From the NCBI GenBank assembly GCA_031553835.1, contig JAVBKX010000029.1, positions 1 to 49,757 on the forward strand: a stretch of 49,757 bases of DNA, given 5' to 3'. Each line of letters begins with the position of its first letter. The stretch's first letter is position 1. The notes under the pieces are model-generated. The model saw nothing but the letters and a program-made list of their open reading frames with translations. It had not been told where the DNA came from and did no database searches. This DNA comes from JAVBKX01 sp031553835. GTDB taxonomy: Bacteria; Bacteroidota; Bacteroidia; Bacteroidales; Azobacteroidaceae. The position numbers and the translations under genes were made by a program. Positions 34,193-41,933 of the stretch are shown here, one piece after another.

Positions 34193-35294
34193 AATTCCCT
34201 TTCCCTTCAAAATACTTCTCCAGCAATTGCTTGGCGGCAACAAACGAACTGATTTCAGAATTAAGTACTTGTTGTTCTCTGAATTTCAGGTCCCGTTCAA
34301 TTTCCGGATTCTGATAGAAATGTGCTTTCAGTTGTTCATTAATGGTTTCGTACATCCAGAATTTGGATTGTTCATTGCGATTTTTTTCAAAAAAACCGTT
34401 GGCGGTGGTAAAATGAATGTACTCATACACCATGTCCCAAATTTCTTTAATTCCTAATCCGTAATAACCGGAATAAGTCAACACTTTGGGCGACCAACCC
34501 GATGCGGGTAATGGAAAAAGATGCAAGGCATTCCTGAATTGAGCGGCTGCCAAATTCGCTTTGTCAATATTATCGCCATCGGCTTTATTAACAACAATAC
34601 CGTCGGCCATTTCCATGATTCCTCGCTTGATTCCCTGCAATTCATCGCCGGTTCCGGCTAATTGAATCAACAAGAAAAAATCGACCATGGAATGAACTGC
34701 CGTTTCCGATTGCCCTACTCCAACCGTTTCCACAAAAATCGTATCAAATCCGGCAGCTTCACAAAGGACAATGGTTTCCCGGGTTTTACGGGCCACGCCA
34801 CCCAATGAACCGGCTGAAGGCGAAGGGCGGATAAAGGCGTCCATCTCACGCGAAAGAGATTCCATCCGCGTTTTATCACCCAAAATACTGCCTTTGGAAC
34901 GTTCACTGCTGGGGTCAATGGCCAACACTGCCAATTTTTTGTTCCGGTCTTTTATCAAGTGCATCCCGAATGAATCAATAGATGTACTTTTTCCGGCGCC
35001 GGGAACTCCGGTAATGCCGATACGGACGGATTTAGACGCAAAAGGAAGGCATTTTTCAATGACTTCCTGTGCAATAATCTGATGTTCGTATTTATTACTT
35101 TCAATTAATGTTACCGCCTGGCTCAGCACGGTACGGTTCCCTTTAATGATTTGCTCCACATATTCTGCAGGAGAATATTCCTGCCGCTCCTGTCGTTTCC
35201 TCGTTTTAAGATACGGGTTGACAGAAGGAGGCTGAGGAACACCCTGATTCACGGAAAGTCCCGCATAAGCGGGGTCATTTTCGGGATGATTCAT
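34191..35294 (-). CDS. meaB: Methylmalonyl-CoA mutase-associated GTPase
   Basis: A 367-residue MeaB/ArgK GTPase. Walker A GVPGAGKST, Walker B region IFVETVGVGQSE and the base motif NKADGDN are intact. It protects and loads the B12-dependent methylmalonyl-CoA mutase of the succinate-propionate route. The mutase genes are not in this window. It is 13 bp downstream of the DUF1573 gene. Confidence 0.94.
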   Translation of the reverse strand: MNHPENDPAYAGLSVNQGVPQPPSVNPYLKTRKRQERQEYSPAEYVEQIIKGNRTVLSQAVTLIESNKYEHQIIAQEVIEKCLPFASKSVRIGITGVPGAGKSTSIDSFGMHLIKDRNKKLAVLAIDPSSERSKGSILGDKTRMESLSREMDAFIRPSPSAGSLGGVARKTRETIVLCEAAGFDTIFVETVGVGQSETAVHSMVDFFLLIQLAGTGDELQGIKRGIMEMADGIVVNKADGDNIDKANLAAAQFRNALHLFPLPASGWSPKVLTYSGYYGLGIKEIWDMVYEYIHFTTANGFFEKNRNEQSKFWMYETINEQLKAHFYQNPEIERDLKFREQQVLNSEISSFVAAKQLLEKYFEGKGN

Positions 35295-35307
35295 GCCAAA
35301 GACAAAA

Positions 35308-36381
35308 CTATTGATTGGTTGCCAATACTAATATCCTGTAAACACTACGAACCGGGTCATTCGAGATAATCTCGATACTATTGCTGACATTTCCCGTTAC
35401 TTTCCCTGTCAATACCACGTTATAGTTGACTTTTTCTCCCGGTTTGAGTTCTTTTTTTCCTTTGGAAATAGTGTAAAGTCCTGAAGATGATTTGATATTA
35501 CGGATAATCAGCTTGGATTTTCCTTCATTGACAAGGGTCAATTGTTGCGTTTTTTTGAAACCTTTAGCCGAAACATTGCCAAAATCAATACTGGATTGTT
35601 CTACTTTCAACACCGGAGCCTGCGCTTTTTCTTCCGCAGTCATCGCATTAAAATCGTCCACAAAAGTAGCGGCAATCGTAATGCCCTTGCTGTTAAAATT
35701 ACCACTGTAACCGACAAGAAATTTATTTTCAACCGTACCATAGGTTTTAGCAGCCTTCCCGTCAAGGGCAATGTTAATAATGCCTTTGGAATTGGGAGCG
35801 ATAGTAGCCGGTTCTGCTTTCAACGTCATATAAGAAGCTTTATCTTCAAAAACAGGAGTGATAGGAGCATTCCCATTATTATAAACTTCGATGACAGTGC
35901 TGCGTACTTCTGTATTTTTCACATTGCCGAGATTCAGCACATCGCTTTTCAACAATAAGTTACCCACAGCAATAGGATACGATACCGTCGGATCGGCCGG
36001 CGTGGCTTTTACACTTCCTTTAATGGTAAGCACATAGGGTTTGTCATCTGCATTGGAATATACTGAAATCGTTTTAGAAAAAGGGCCCGGACGACCTTTT
36101 GCGCCATAAGTTACTTTAATTATTCCTGTTTTCCCCGGCTCAATCGGCTCTTTGGTCCAATTAGGAGTAGTACATCCGCAGGAAGCCGTCACCCGGTTCA
36201 AGACCAAAGGTGCATTACCGGTGTTTTTGGCAACAAATTCATAGCTGATATCTCCATTTGATTCCAACACTTCACCAAAATCATGAAGGGTTTTATCAAA
36301 GGATATTACGGGTTTATTTTGGGCAAAAGCCAATGTTGCCCCCATGAAGAAACAGACGAGAAAAAAAGCTGTACGTTTCAT
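35308..36381 (-). CDS. Secreted DUF1573 protein
   Basis: 357 residues with a signal peptide (about 1-21, ending AFAQ) and Ig-like DUF1573 modules. The first (about 25-120) carries HDFGEVLESNG and CGCTTPNW; a second starts near 250 (SSIDFGNVSAKG). DUF1573 proteins are periplasmic or surface proteins, common in Bacteroidetes and of unknown function. It heads a two-gene unit with meaB. Confidence 0.85.
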   Translation of the reverse strand: MKRTAFFLVCFFMGATLAFAQNKPVISFDKTLHDFGEVLESNGDISYEFVAKNTGNAPLVLNRVTASCGCTTPNWTKEPIEPGKTGIIKVTYGAKGRPGPFSKTISVYSNADDKPYVLTIKGSVKATPADPTVSYPIAVGNLLLKSDVLNLGNVKNTEVRSTVIEVYNNGNAPITPVFEDKASYMTLKAEPATIAPNSKGIINIALDGKAAKTYGTVENKFLVGYSGNFNSKGITIAATFVDDFNAMTAEEKAQAPVLKVEQSSIDFGNVSAKGFKKTQQLTLVNEGKSKLIIRNIKSSSGLYTISKGKKELKPGEKVNYNVVLTGKVTGNVSNSIEIISNDPVRSVYRILVLATNQ

Positions 36382-36400
36382 ATAGAATTAATTTAATTAA

Positions 36401-36471
36401 AAACACAACGACACGAAGGCACGAGGATATTAAATAACAAAAACTTAGCGTCTTTGTGTCTTCGTGTTTAT
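36401..36471. repeat. Imperfect inverted repeat upstream of the DUF1573 gene
   Basis: The left arm (36401-36426) reads AAACACAACGACACGAAGGC onward. The right arm (about 36448-36471) is its imperfect reverse complement (TCTTTGTGTCTTCGTGTTTA). Such ACACGAAGACACAAAG-type intergenic palindromes recur in many Bacteroidetes. It may act as a terminator or be a short mobile repeat. Confidence 0.6.
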
Positions 36472-36573
36472 TCTAAAAAATGACCGACAAAGATAACGAT
36501 TTATTGTTAAAGCAGGAAAAAGTATTCCTATTTATTAACATTTCTTTATCTCTGACAGTATTCAAATTTTTTA

Positions 36574-36581
36574 TACCTTTG
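36574..36581 (+). promoter_or_regulatory. Promoter -7 box upstream of the TPP riboswitch
   Basis: TACCTTTG matches TAnnTTTG and lies 9 bp before the riboswitch P1 stem. Confidence 0.5.
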
Positions 36582-36589
36582 CGCCCGAT

Positions 36590-36676
36590 ATCTTTAGGGG
36601 TGTCCCGTTAAATAACCGGGACTGAGATTATACCCTTTGAACCTGAACCGGCTCGTACCGGCGGAGGGACAAAGAT
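36590..36676 (+). promoter_or_regulatory. TPP (thi-box) riboswitch
   Basis: The core elements are all visible: GGGG-TG at 36597-36602, ACTGAGAT-TATACCC near 36630, CCTTTGAACCTGAACCGG and GCGGAGGGA near 36661. A P1 stem (ATCTTT at 36590-36595 with AAAGAT at 36671-36676) closes it. It senses thiamine pyrophosphate and lowers expression when TPP is plentiful. The gene controlled is the TonB receptor that follows. Confidence 0.95.
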
Positions 36677-36741
36677 TGCCGGCCGGCACATTTTTCCATT
36701 CGGAAAATCCTTATCTCACAAATCCCCTTTTTTGTTGAATC

Positions 36742-36780
36742 AGAAAACTCCTCTCATGTTAAGGGTTTTCTCTATTTTTT
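36742..36780 (+). terminator. Terminator-like hairpin between riboswitch and gene
   Basis: AGAAAAC (36742-36748) pairs with GTTTTCT (36765-36771), with additional pairing inside, followed by CTATTTTTT just before the ATG at 36788. This is the position of an attenuator for the TPP riboswitch. A separate palindrome, TGCCGGCCGGCA (36677-36688), touches the riboswitch 3' end and may help switching. Confidence 0.55.
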
Positions 36781-36787
36781 AACTACA

Positions 36788-39055
36788 ATGAAAAAGGAAT
36801 GTATGTTAATCGCCCTCTTGTGGGCATTGGGTTTAACGTCTTTTGCCCAAACAAAAAAAGACAGTCTTCAATTAGTTCATTTACAGGAAGTACAAGTCGT
36901 TTCTTCCCGGGCAACGGAAACAACGCCGTTCACTTATTCCAATATGGATAAGAAAGCAATCGACAAGGCAAATTTCGGACAAGATATCCCCTTTTTGCTG
37001 ACGTTGACTCCATCGGTGGTAGCTACTTCGGATGCCGGAACCGGTATCGGTTACACCGGGTTTCGTATTCGCGGAACAGATGCCAACCGGATTAATATTA
37101 CCGCCAATGGTATTCCGATGAACGATGCCGAATCACATGGAGTATTCTGGGTTAATATTCCGGATTTTGCTTCTTCTCTTGAAGACTTTCAGGTGCAACG
37201 GGGCGTCGGAACTTCCACCAACGGCGCCGGAGCGTTTGGAGCCAGTGTAAATATGAAAACCGAAAATATTCCGGCCAATCCGTATGGTGAAGTCAACGGT
37301 TCGTATGGCTCCTTCAATGCTGCAAAAGCAACTTTGAAATTAGGAACAGGACAATTGGGTAATCACTGGGCTTTCGATGCAAGGCTTTCAACAATTAACT
37401 CAGACGGTTATATCGACCGTGCCAGTGTCAACCTGCAATCCTACTTCGCCCAAGCCGGATATTACAATGGAAATACGTTGTTGAAATTTATTCTTTTCGG
37501 CGGAAAAGAAAAAACATATCATGCCTGGGATGGAGTGCCAAAAGATTCCCTGAAAACCAACCGGACATACAATCCTTCAGGTTATATGGGTGTTGATGCA
37601 AATGGCAAGCCTTTGTATTATGATAATCAAACGGATAATTACATTCAAACCAATTATCAATTGCATTTATTACAGGTTATCAATCCATTCTTAAAGTTAA
37701 ATGCTGCATTACATTATACGAAAGGAGACGGTTATTATGAAGAATATAAGGACAAGCGTAAATTAATAGAATATGGCTTGTCTGATGTGATATGCGGAGA
37801 CGATACATTAACCAAAAGTGATTTGGTTCGGCAAAAACATTTGGACAATGGCTTTGGAGGAATGGTATTCTCATTGGATTATAAGAAAAACCAATGGGAT
37901 GTTTCGTTGGGCGGTGGAGCCAACTATTATGAAGGGAATCATTTCGGCCGGGTTACCTGGATAAAAAATTATGCCGGAGATACCTCTTTTTATCCTGAAC
38001 ACGAATACTACCGGAGTAAAGCGAAAAAAGCGGATGCTAATCTTTTCCTGAAAGCGAACTATCAATTAAATACACAATGGAATGTATATGCCGACTTGCA
38101 ATACCGGTATATCGATTACAAAATCGAAGGGCAAAATGATGTCTGGGACTGGCAAACCGGAGCTATGCAGCAACTGGACATCCATGAAAAATTTAATTTT
38201 TTCAACCCCAAAGCCGGAATATTGTACCAAATCAATGCTTCGAATAATCTGTTTGCATCTTTTGCCGTGGCGCACCGCGAACCTAACCGCAACAATTACA
38301 CCGATGCCAATCCCGGAAAAATGCCGAAGCCGGAACAATTGTCAGACTATGAACTGGGATACAAATTCCAAAACAACCGGTGGATAATCGGAGCCAACCT
38401 GTATTACATGCAATACAAAGACCAGTTGGTGCTCACCGGAAAAGTAAATGAAATCGGCGAAATGCTGACATCCAATATTCCCGACAGTTACCGGATGGGA
38501 ATCGAATTGCAGGCCGGCGCACAAATTTGTAAAGAATTGCAATGGAACGGCAACCTGACCCTCAGTCGCAACCGGATCAAAAATTTTACAGAATCGGTGG
38601 ATCTGTACGTTCAACAAGATCCCAACGATGATGACTCATACGAATGGAGCGGACAAATTGACAATGCGCTGGGAGATACCCCCATTTCATTTTCTCCCGA
38701 TATTATTGCCAACAGTTTGTTTCATTATCAATGGAAAGCCTGGGATGCCGCCCTGATGACCTCTTATGTCGGCAAGCAATACATCAACAATACGGGCAGC
38801 GATGATCGAAAGTTGGATCCATATTTTGTAAATAACCTCCGGTTGGGTTATACTTTCCATTTGGAAAATTTGAAATCTCTCTCTGTTAATTTGTTGGTTA
38901 ATAATCTCTTCAACGAACAATACGAAAGCAATGCCTGGGTATATTCTTCTTATTCGCAGGCGGCAGGCGGTACAACGCAGTATCGATCGGAAGATTTCGG
39001 GTATTTTCCGCAGGCAGGAACGAATGTGATGGCTAATGTTGTAGTGAAATTCTAA
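36788..39055 (+). CDS. TPP-riboswitch-controlled TonB-dependent receptor (probably thiamine uptake)
   Basis: 755 residues. A signal peptide covers 1-21 (SFAQ), a plug domain about 35-165 (YTGFRIRGTDANRINITANG) and a 22-strand-type barrel the rest, ending in VVVKF with the terminal Phe typical of outer-membrane proteins. The riboswitch in its leader links it to thiamine. Bacteroides uses a similar TPP-controlled receptor for thiamine uptake. The inner-membrane PnuT-type transporter and kinase that often follow are absent here. Confidence 0.9.
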   Translation: MKKECMLIALLWALGLTSFAQTKKDSLQLVHLQEVQVVSSRATETTPFTYSNMDKKAIDKANFGQDIPFLLTLTPSVVATSDAGTGIGYTGFRIRGTDANRINITANGIPMNDAESHGVFWVNIPDFASSLEDFQVQRGVGTSTNGAGAFGASVNMKTENIPANPYGEVNGSYGSFNAAKATLKLGTGQLGNHWAFDARLSTINSDGYIDRASVNLQSYFAQAGYYNGNTLLKFILFGGKEKTYHAWDGVPKDSLKTNRTYNPSGYMGVDANGKPLYYDNQTDNYIQTNYQLHLLQVINPFLKLNAALHYTKGDGYYEEYKDKRKLIEYGLSDVICGDDTLTKSDLVRQKHLDNGFGGMVFSLDYKKNQWDVSLGGGANYYEGNHFGRVTWIKNYAGDTSFYPEHEYYRSKAKKADANLFLKANYQLNTQWNVYADLQYRYIDYKIEGQNDVWDWQTGAMQQLDIHEKFNFFNPKAGILYQINASNNLFASFAVAHREPNRNNYTDANPGKMPKPEQLSDYELGYKFQNNRWIIGANLYYMQYKDQLVLTGKVNEIGEMLTSNIPDSYRMGIELQAGAQICKELQWNGNLTLSRNRIKNFTESVDLYVQQDPNDDDSYEWSGQIDNALGDTPISFSPDIIANSLFHYQWKAWDAALMTSYVGKQYINNTGSDDRKLDPYFVNNLRLGYTFHLENLKSLSVNLLVNNLFNEQYESNAWVYSSYSQAAGGTTQYRSEDFGYFPQAGTNVMANVVVKF

Positions 39056-39090
39056 AAGAAAACCGGGCAGATATAGAATAATTAACACAA

Positions 39091-39146
39091 ATTATGTGGC
39101 AAAATATTTATTCAAATTCAAAAAATAAGTATTTTTGCCACATAAT
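39091..39146. promoter_or_regulatory. 14-bp inverted repeat over the promoter of the six-gene locus
   Basis: ATTATGTGGCAAAA (39091-39104) and TTTTGCCACATAAT (39133-39146) are perfect inverted copies. The right arm contains a -7 box TATTTTTG (39130-39137), 23 bp before the XRE ATG. It is a probable operator for the XRE regulator, so the locus is probably self-repressed. Confidence 0.7.
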
Positions 39147-39159
39147 TCATCAAATTATC

Positions 39160-39513
39160 ATGGAAAATGTGAATCATATCGTAGGAACCAACCTTAAAAT
39201 ATTAAGGGAAGCCAGTGGATATACCCAGGATAGTATTGCAAAAAAAGCAGGCATTAATCGTTCTGCTTATGCCAATTATGAGACAGGAGACCGGGAATTG
39301 CCATACGAAGTATTGGAAAAACTCACTGATATATTTGGCTGTGAACCCCATATTTTGTTTGAAGAGAACATTTCTTTCCACCAAGATATTCTCGCTTGTG
39401 CATTCAGAATAGAAAATCTTTCGGATAAAGATATTGACGAAGTTTCTCATTTCAAAGGAATCGTACGTAATTATTTGAAAATGATACGAATTGAAAATGG
39501 CGCGACTGAATAA
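39160..39513 (+). CDS. XRE-family regulator
   Basis: 117 residues from the ATG at 39160. A Cro/C1 HTH covers about 10-65 (LREASGYTQDSIAKKAGINR). The rest is helical and resembles regulators paired with ImmA/IrrE peptidases. It overlaps the next gene by 17 bp. Such regulators are usually repressors cleaved or displaced through the peptidase when stress is sensed. The promoter palindrome at 39091-39146 suits autoregulation. Confidence 0.85.
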   Translation: MENVNHIVGTNLKILREASGYTQDSIAKKAGINRSAYANYETGDRELPYEVLEKLTDIFGCEPHILFEENISFHQDILACAFRIENLSDKDIDEVSHFKGIVRNYLKMIRIENGATE

Positions 39514-40222
39514 TATTCTCATAGAAGCAAAAGCATCCAAGTTCCGCTCTGCCAACGGATTCAGTCCTTCGGAACCTATTAATTTGAAAAGTGTTTTATT
39601 AAAACTGAATGTATTGACATTATTCAGGCCATTGTCTTCTGATTTTTCGGGCATGTGTATGAAAGATATGGATGGCCATGGATTTATGCTGATCAATTCC
39701 AATAATCCCATAGGACGTCAACATTTTACTATTGCCCATGAGTTGTTTCATTTATTCGAAGAAGAAAAAATAATTCCCCATGTATGTAATCCGGGAGGAG
39801 GAGGGAAAAATGCATCCGAACAAAATGCCGATGCGTTTGCAGCAGAATTGTTAATGCCAAAAGAGGGATTATGGAACCTTATTCCGGAAAATGAACTGAA
39901 AAACAAAAACATTTCCCTTCCTACCATTCTGAAAATCGAACATTATTATTCTGTATCACGTTTAGCATTGTTATTCCGCCTCTTGAATATTGATGCTATC
40001 AGCAAAAATAGAAAAGAAGAAATCGACAACATGTCTCCTGCTGGTACTGCATGGAATTATGGTTATGACACTTCTTTATATAAAGCAGGCAATGAAGGTT
40101 TGGTAATTGGCGATTATGGAGAAAAAGCACGCCTGTTATTTGAAAAAAGCAAAATTTCCGAAGGACATTATTTGGAATTACTGAGTAAAATAAACAGGAA
40201 TGCAGAGGAAAAAGAAAACTAA
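39497..40222 (+). CDS. ImmA/IrrE-family metallopeptidase
   Basis: About 241 residues from the ATG at 39497. The zinc motif HEXXH is seen in HFTIAHELFHLFEEE, with a downstream acidic residue in NADAFAAELLMPK, both typical of the family. Members cleave a partner XRE repressor to switch on an operon. The XRE gene overlaps it by 17 bp and the PIN-like gene by 23 bp. The set XRE plus ImmA/IrrE is commonly attached to mobile or defence operons as the sensor switch. Confidence 0.9.
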   Translation: MARLNNILIEAKASKFRSANGFSPSEPINLKSVLLKLNVLTLFRPLSSDFSGMCMKDMDGHGFMLINSNNPIGRQHFTIAHELFHLFEEEKIIPHVCNPGGGGKNASEQNADAFAAELLMPKEGLWNLIPENELKNKNISLPTILKIEHYYSVSRLALLFRLLNIDAISKNRKEEIDNMSPAGTAWNYGYDTSLYKAGNEGLVIGDYGEKARLLFEKSKISEGHYLELLSKINRNAEEKEN

Positions 40223-40730
40223 AATAGTATTGGACGCTGATGTCATCATTCATTTTACCAAAGGAGAATGCCTGTGGTTACTATTCAATATATTTCCAGA
40301 ATATGAGTATATAATATTGGATGTAGTATATGATGAATTAAAAAGGAACAGAGAAATCAGGGCTGCTTTGAATAAGTTGGAAAATCAATTGAAAAAGCTG
40401 AATATTATTACATTCGCCCCAAAAGGAATCTCCATTAGAGACTACGCTCAATTACGAACTTCGAAAGGAGCGGGAGAAAGTGCTTGTTTAATATATTGCA
40501 AAGATAATCAGGATGTGCTCGGGAGTAGTAATCTGAAAGACATTTTGGATTTTTGTAAACAGCACAATATCGCTTATCTTACCACATTAGATTTTCTTTA
40601 TTATGCATACACGAGAAAATTGATGACCGCTCAAGATTGCTTCCTATTTGTACAAACCGTGATTGCAAAAGGAAGTATATTGCCTAAAGGCTTTGATGTT
40701 GAAATTTATACTTGTAATGTTATCATTTAA
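40200..40730 (+). CDS. PIN-like domain protein
   Basis: 176 residues. It has a PIN-like layout: VLDADVIIHF at the N-terminus, DVVYDELKR, then GAGESACLIYCKDN and a C-terminal GTL-like LTTLDFLYYAYTRK. Acidic residues of the first three sites are present, but the segment that normally gives a further catalytic Asp (DDxxAR) reads GSSNLKDI, so metal binding may be reduced. PIN proteins are mostly RNases, often toxins. In this operon it may be an RNase effector or a vestigial toxin. It is 6 bp before the next gene. Confidence 0.65.
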   Translation: MQRKKKTKIVLDADVIIHFTKGECLWLLFNIFPEYEYIILDVVYDELKRNREIRAALNKLENQLKKLNIITFAPKGISIRDYAQLRTSKGAGESACLIYCKDNQDVLGSSNLKDILDFCKQHNIAYLTTLDFLYYAYTRKLMTAQDCFLFVQTVIAKGSILPKGFDVEIYTCNVII

Positions 40731-40736
40731 ACCTCT

Positions 40737-41933
40737 ATGCCCTTTTTTATCATCATTGTTACCATACTCATTTTTGTCGTCATTGGAAAATTTGCACCAA
40801 CCATTACCTCCAGTTTTGGCCGCAGGTATGCAAAAAAATTAAACCTAAGCAATGAGGAAATCAAGCATTTTGATAAACTGAAAATACCTGCAGAATCTTT
40901 TTTTTATCTCGATTTTTGTATAGATAAACTACTGCAAATCTATGTCCAAATCATTCGACAATTCCCTGATTTAAAAAAGAATGAACACCGGGCAGATGCC
41001 GCATTGTCTTATTGCATCAGGCAATTACAATTCAAATTCAGTTATAAGATTGATAAACTGCTTCCTGTAGAAGACCTCACGCCTGCCTTGTTGCCCGAAG
41101 TACAAACGGCGATCGACGCTTTTATCAATGAGCTGAAACCATGCAATGAGAAACAGGAAAGAAAACTGAATCGCGTAGATGCAACCCGCTGGAAAGCGCA
41201 ATTTGAACAATATAAAATCGAATCGGAAAAAACAAAAAATAATCAGCATTTTTATGACAGAATCGTAAATCTCGCGTCATTCAACGACTATCAAACAACT
41301 CCTCGTTCCATTTTCTGGCAATCGCATCAATGGATGGTGGAAAAAGACAAAATACTATCCTGTCAATTGTACCTGCATTATTTAAGTATCAAACCTAAGA
41401 AAGATACATTCAAATACAAAAACATCCTGATTAAACATCAAAAATTATTATTCAAAAATGAAGAACAACAAAAAGAATTTGAGGAAATTGTAAAACTTTT
41501 CCTGAAAAATAATAACTTAGAAAAAGCCTTAGATGCCACCCGGGAATTGCTGACCGTAAAACGAAAAAAAATACAGCTGAATCAAGATGCTGTACTCGAA
41601 GCAAAAAAGGAACATACAATAGTTGTCAACATTTTGAATGAATATTTATCGGATGAAGAAGCTCCGGCGATTGAGATTAAAACCAAAGAAAATGCAACGC
41701 CATCCGACGCACAAACCGACCTGCTCAATTTTTTTGAGTCCAATGATTATAAGCTTAATCAAAAAGAAGTTGGTATATTTGCAAAAGAAAACGGATTTTT
41801 CATTAGTCAATTGATTAACAATATCAACGAAAAGTTTTACGAACAATTGGACGATATACTGATTGAAGAAACGGAAGATTCCTTTTTGATGAATAAAAAA
41901 TATTATCTGGAGCTTAAGGAAAATGGCCTTTGA
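40737..41933 (+). CDS. Membrane-anchored TerB-C domain protein
   Basis: 398 residues. One N-terminal membrane helix (FFIIIVTILIFVVIG), a long helical charged middle (about 25-300), and a C-terminal TerB-C domain (about 325-398; LLNFFESNDYKLNQKEVGIFA, then INEKFYEQLDDILIEETEDS). TerB-C domains occur in Ter stress-response gene sets, where they pair with ATPases and helicases. It overlaps the ATPase gene by 11 bp, so the two are translationally coupled and are likely partners. N-terminal anchoring suggests a complex at the inner membrane. Confidence 0.7.
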   Translation: MPFFIIIVTILIFVVIGKFAPTITSSFGRRYAKKLNLSNEEIKHFDKLKIPAESFFYLDFCIDKLLQIYVQIIRQFPDLKKNEHRADAALSYCIRQLQFKFSYKIDKLLPVEDLTPALLPEVQTAIDAFINELKPCNEKQERKLNRVDATRWKAQFEQYKIESEKTKNNQHFYDRIVNLASFNDYQTTPRSIFWQSHQWMVEKDKILSCQLYLHYLSIKPKKDTFKYKNILIKHQKLLFKNEEQQKEFEEIVKLFLKNNNLEKALDATRELLTVKRKKIQLNQDAVLEAKKEHTIVVNILNEYLSDEEAPAIEIKTKENATPSDAQTDLLNFFESNDYKLNQKEVGIFAKENGFFISQLINNINEKFYEQLDDILIEETEDSFLMNKKYYLELKENGL

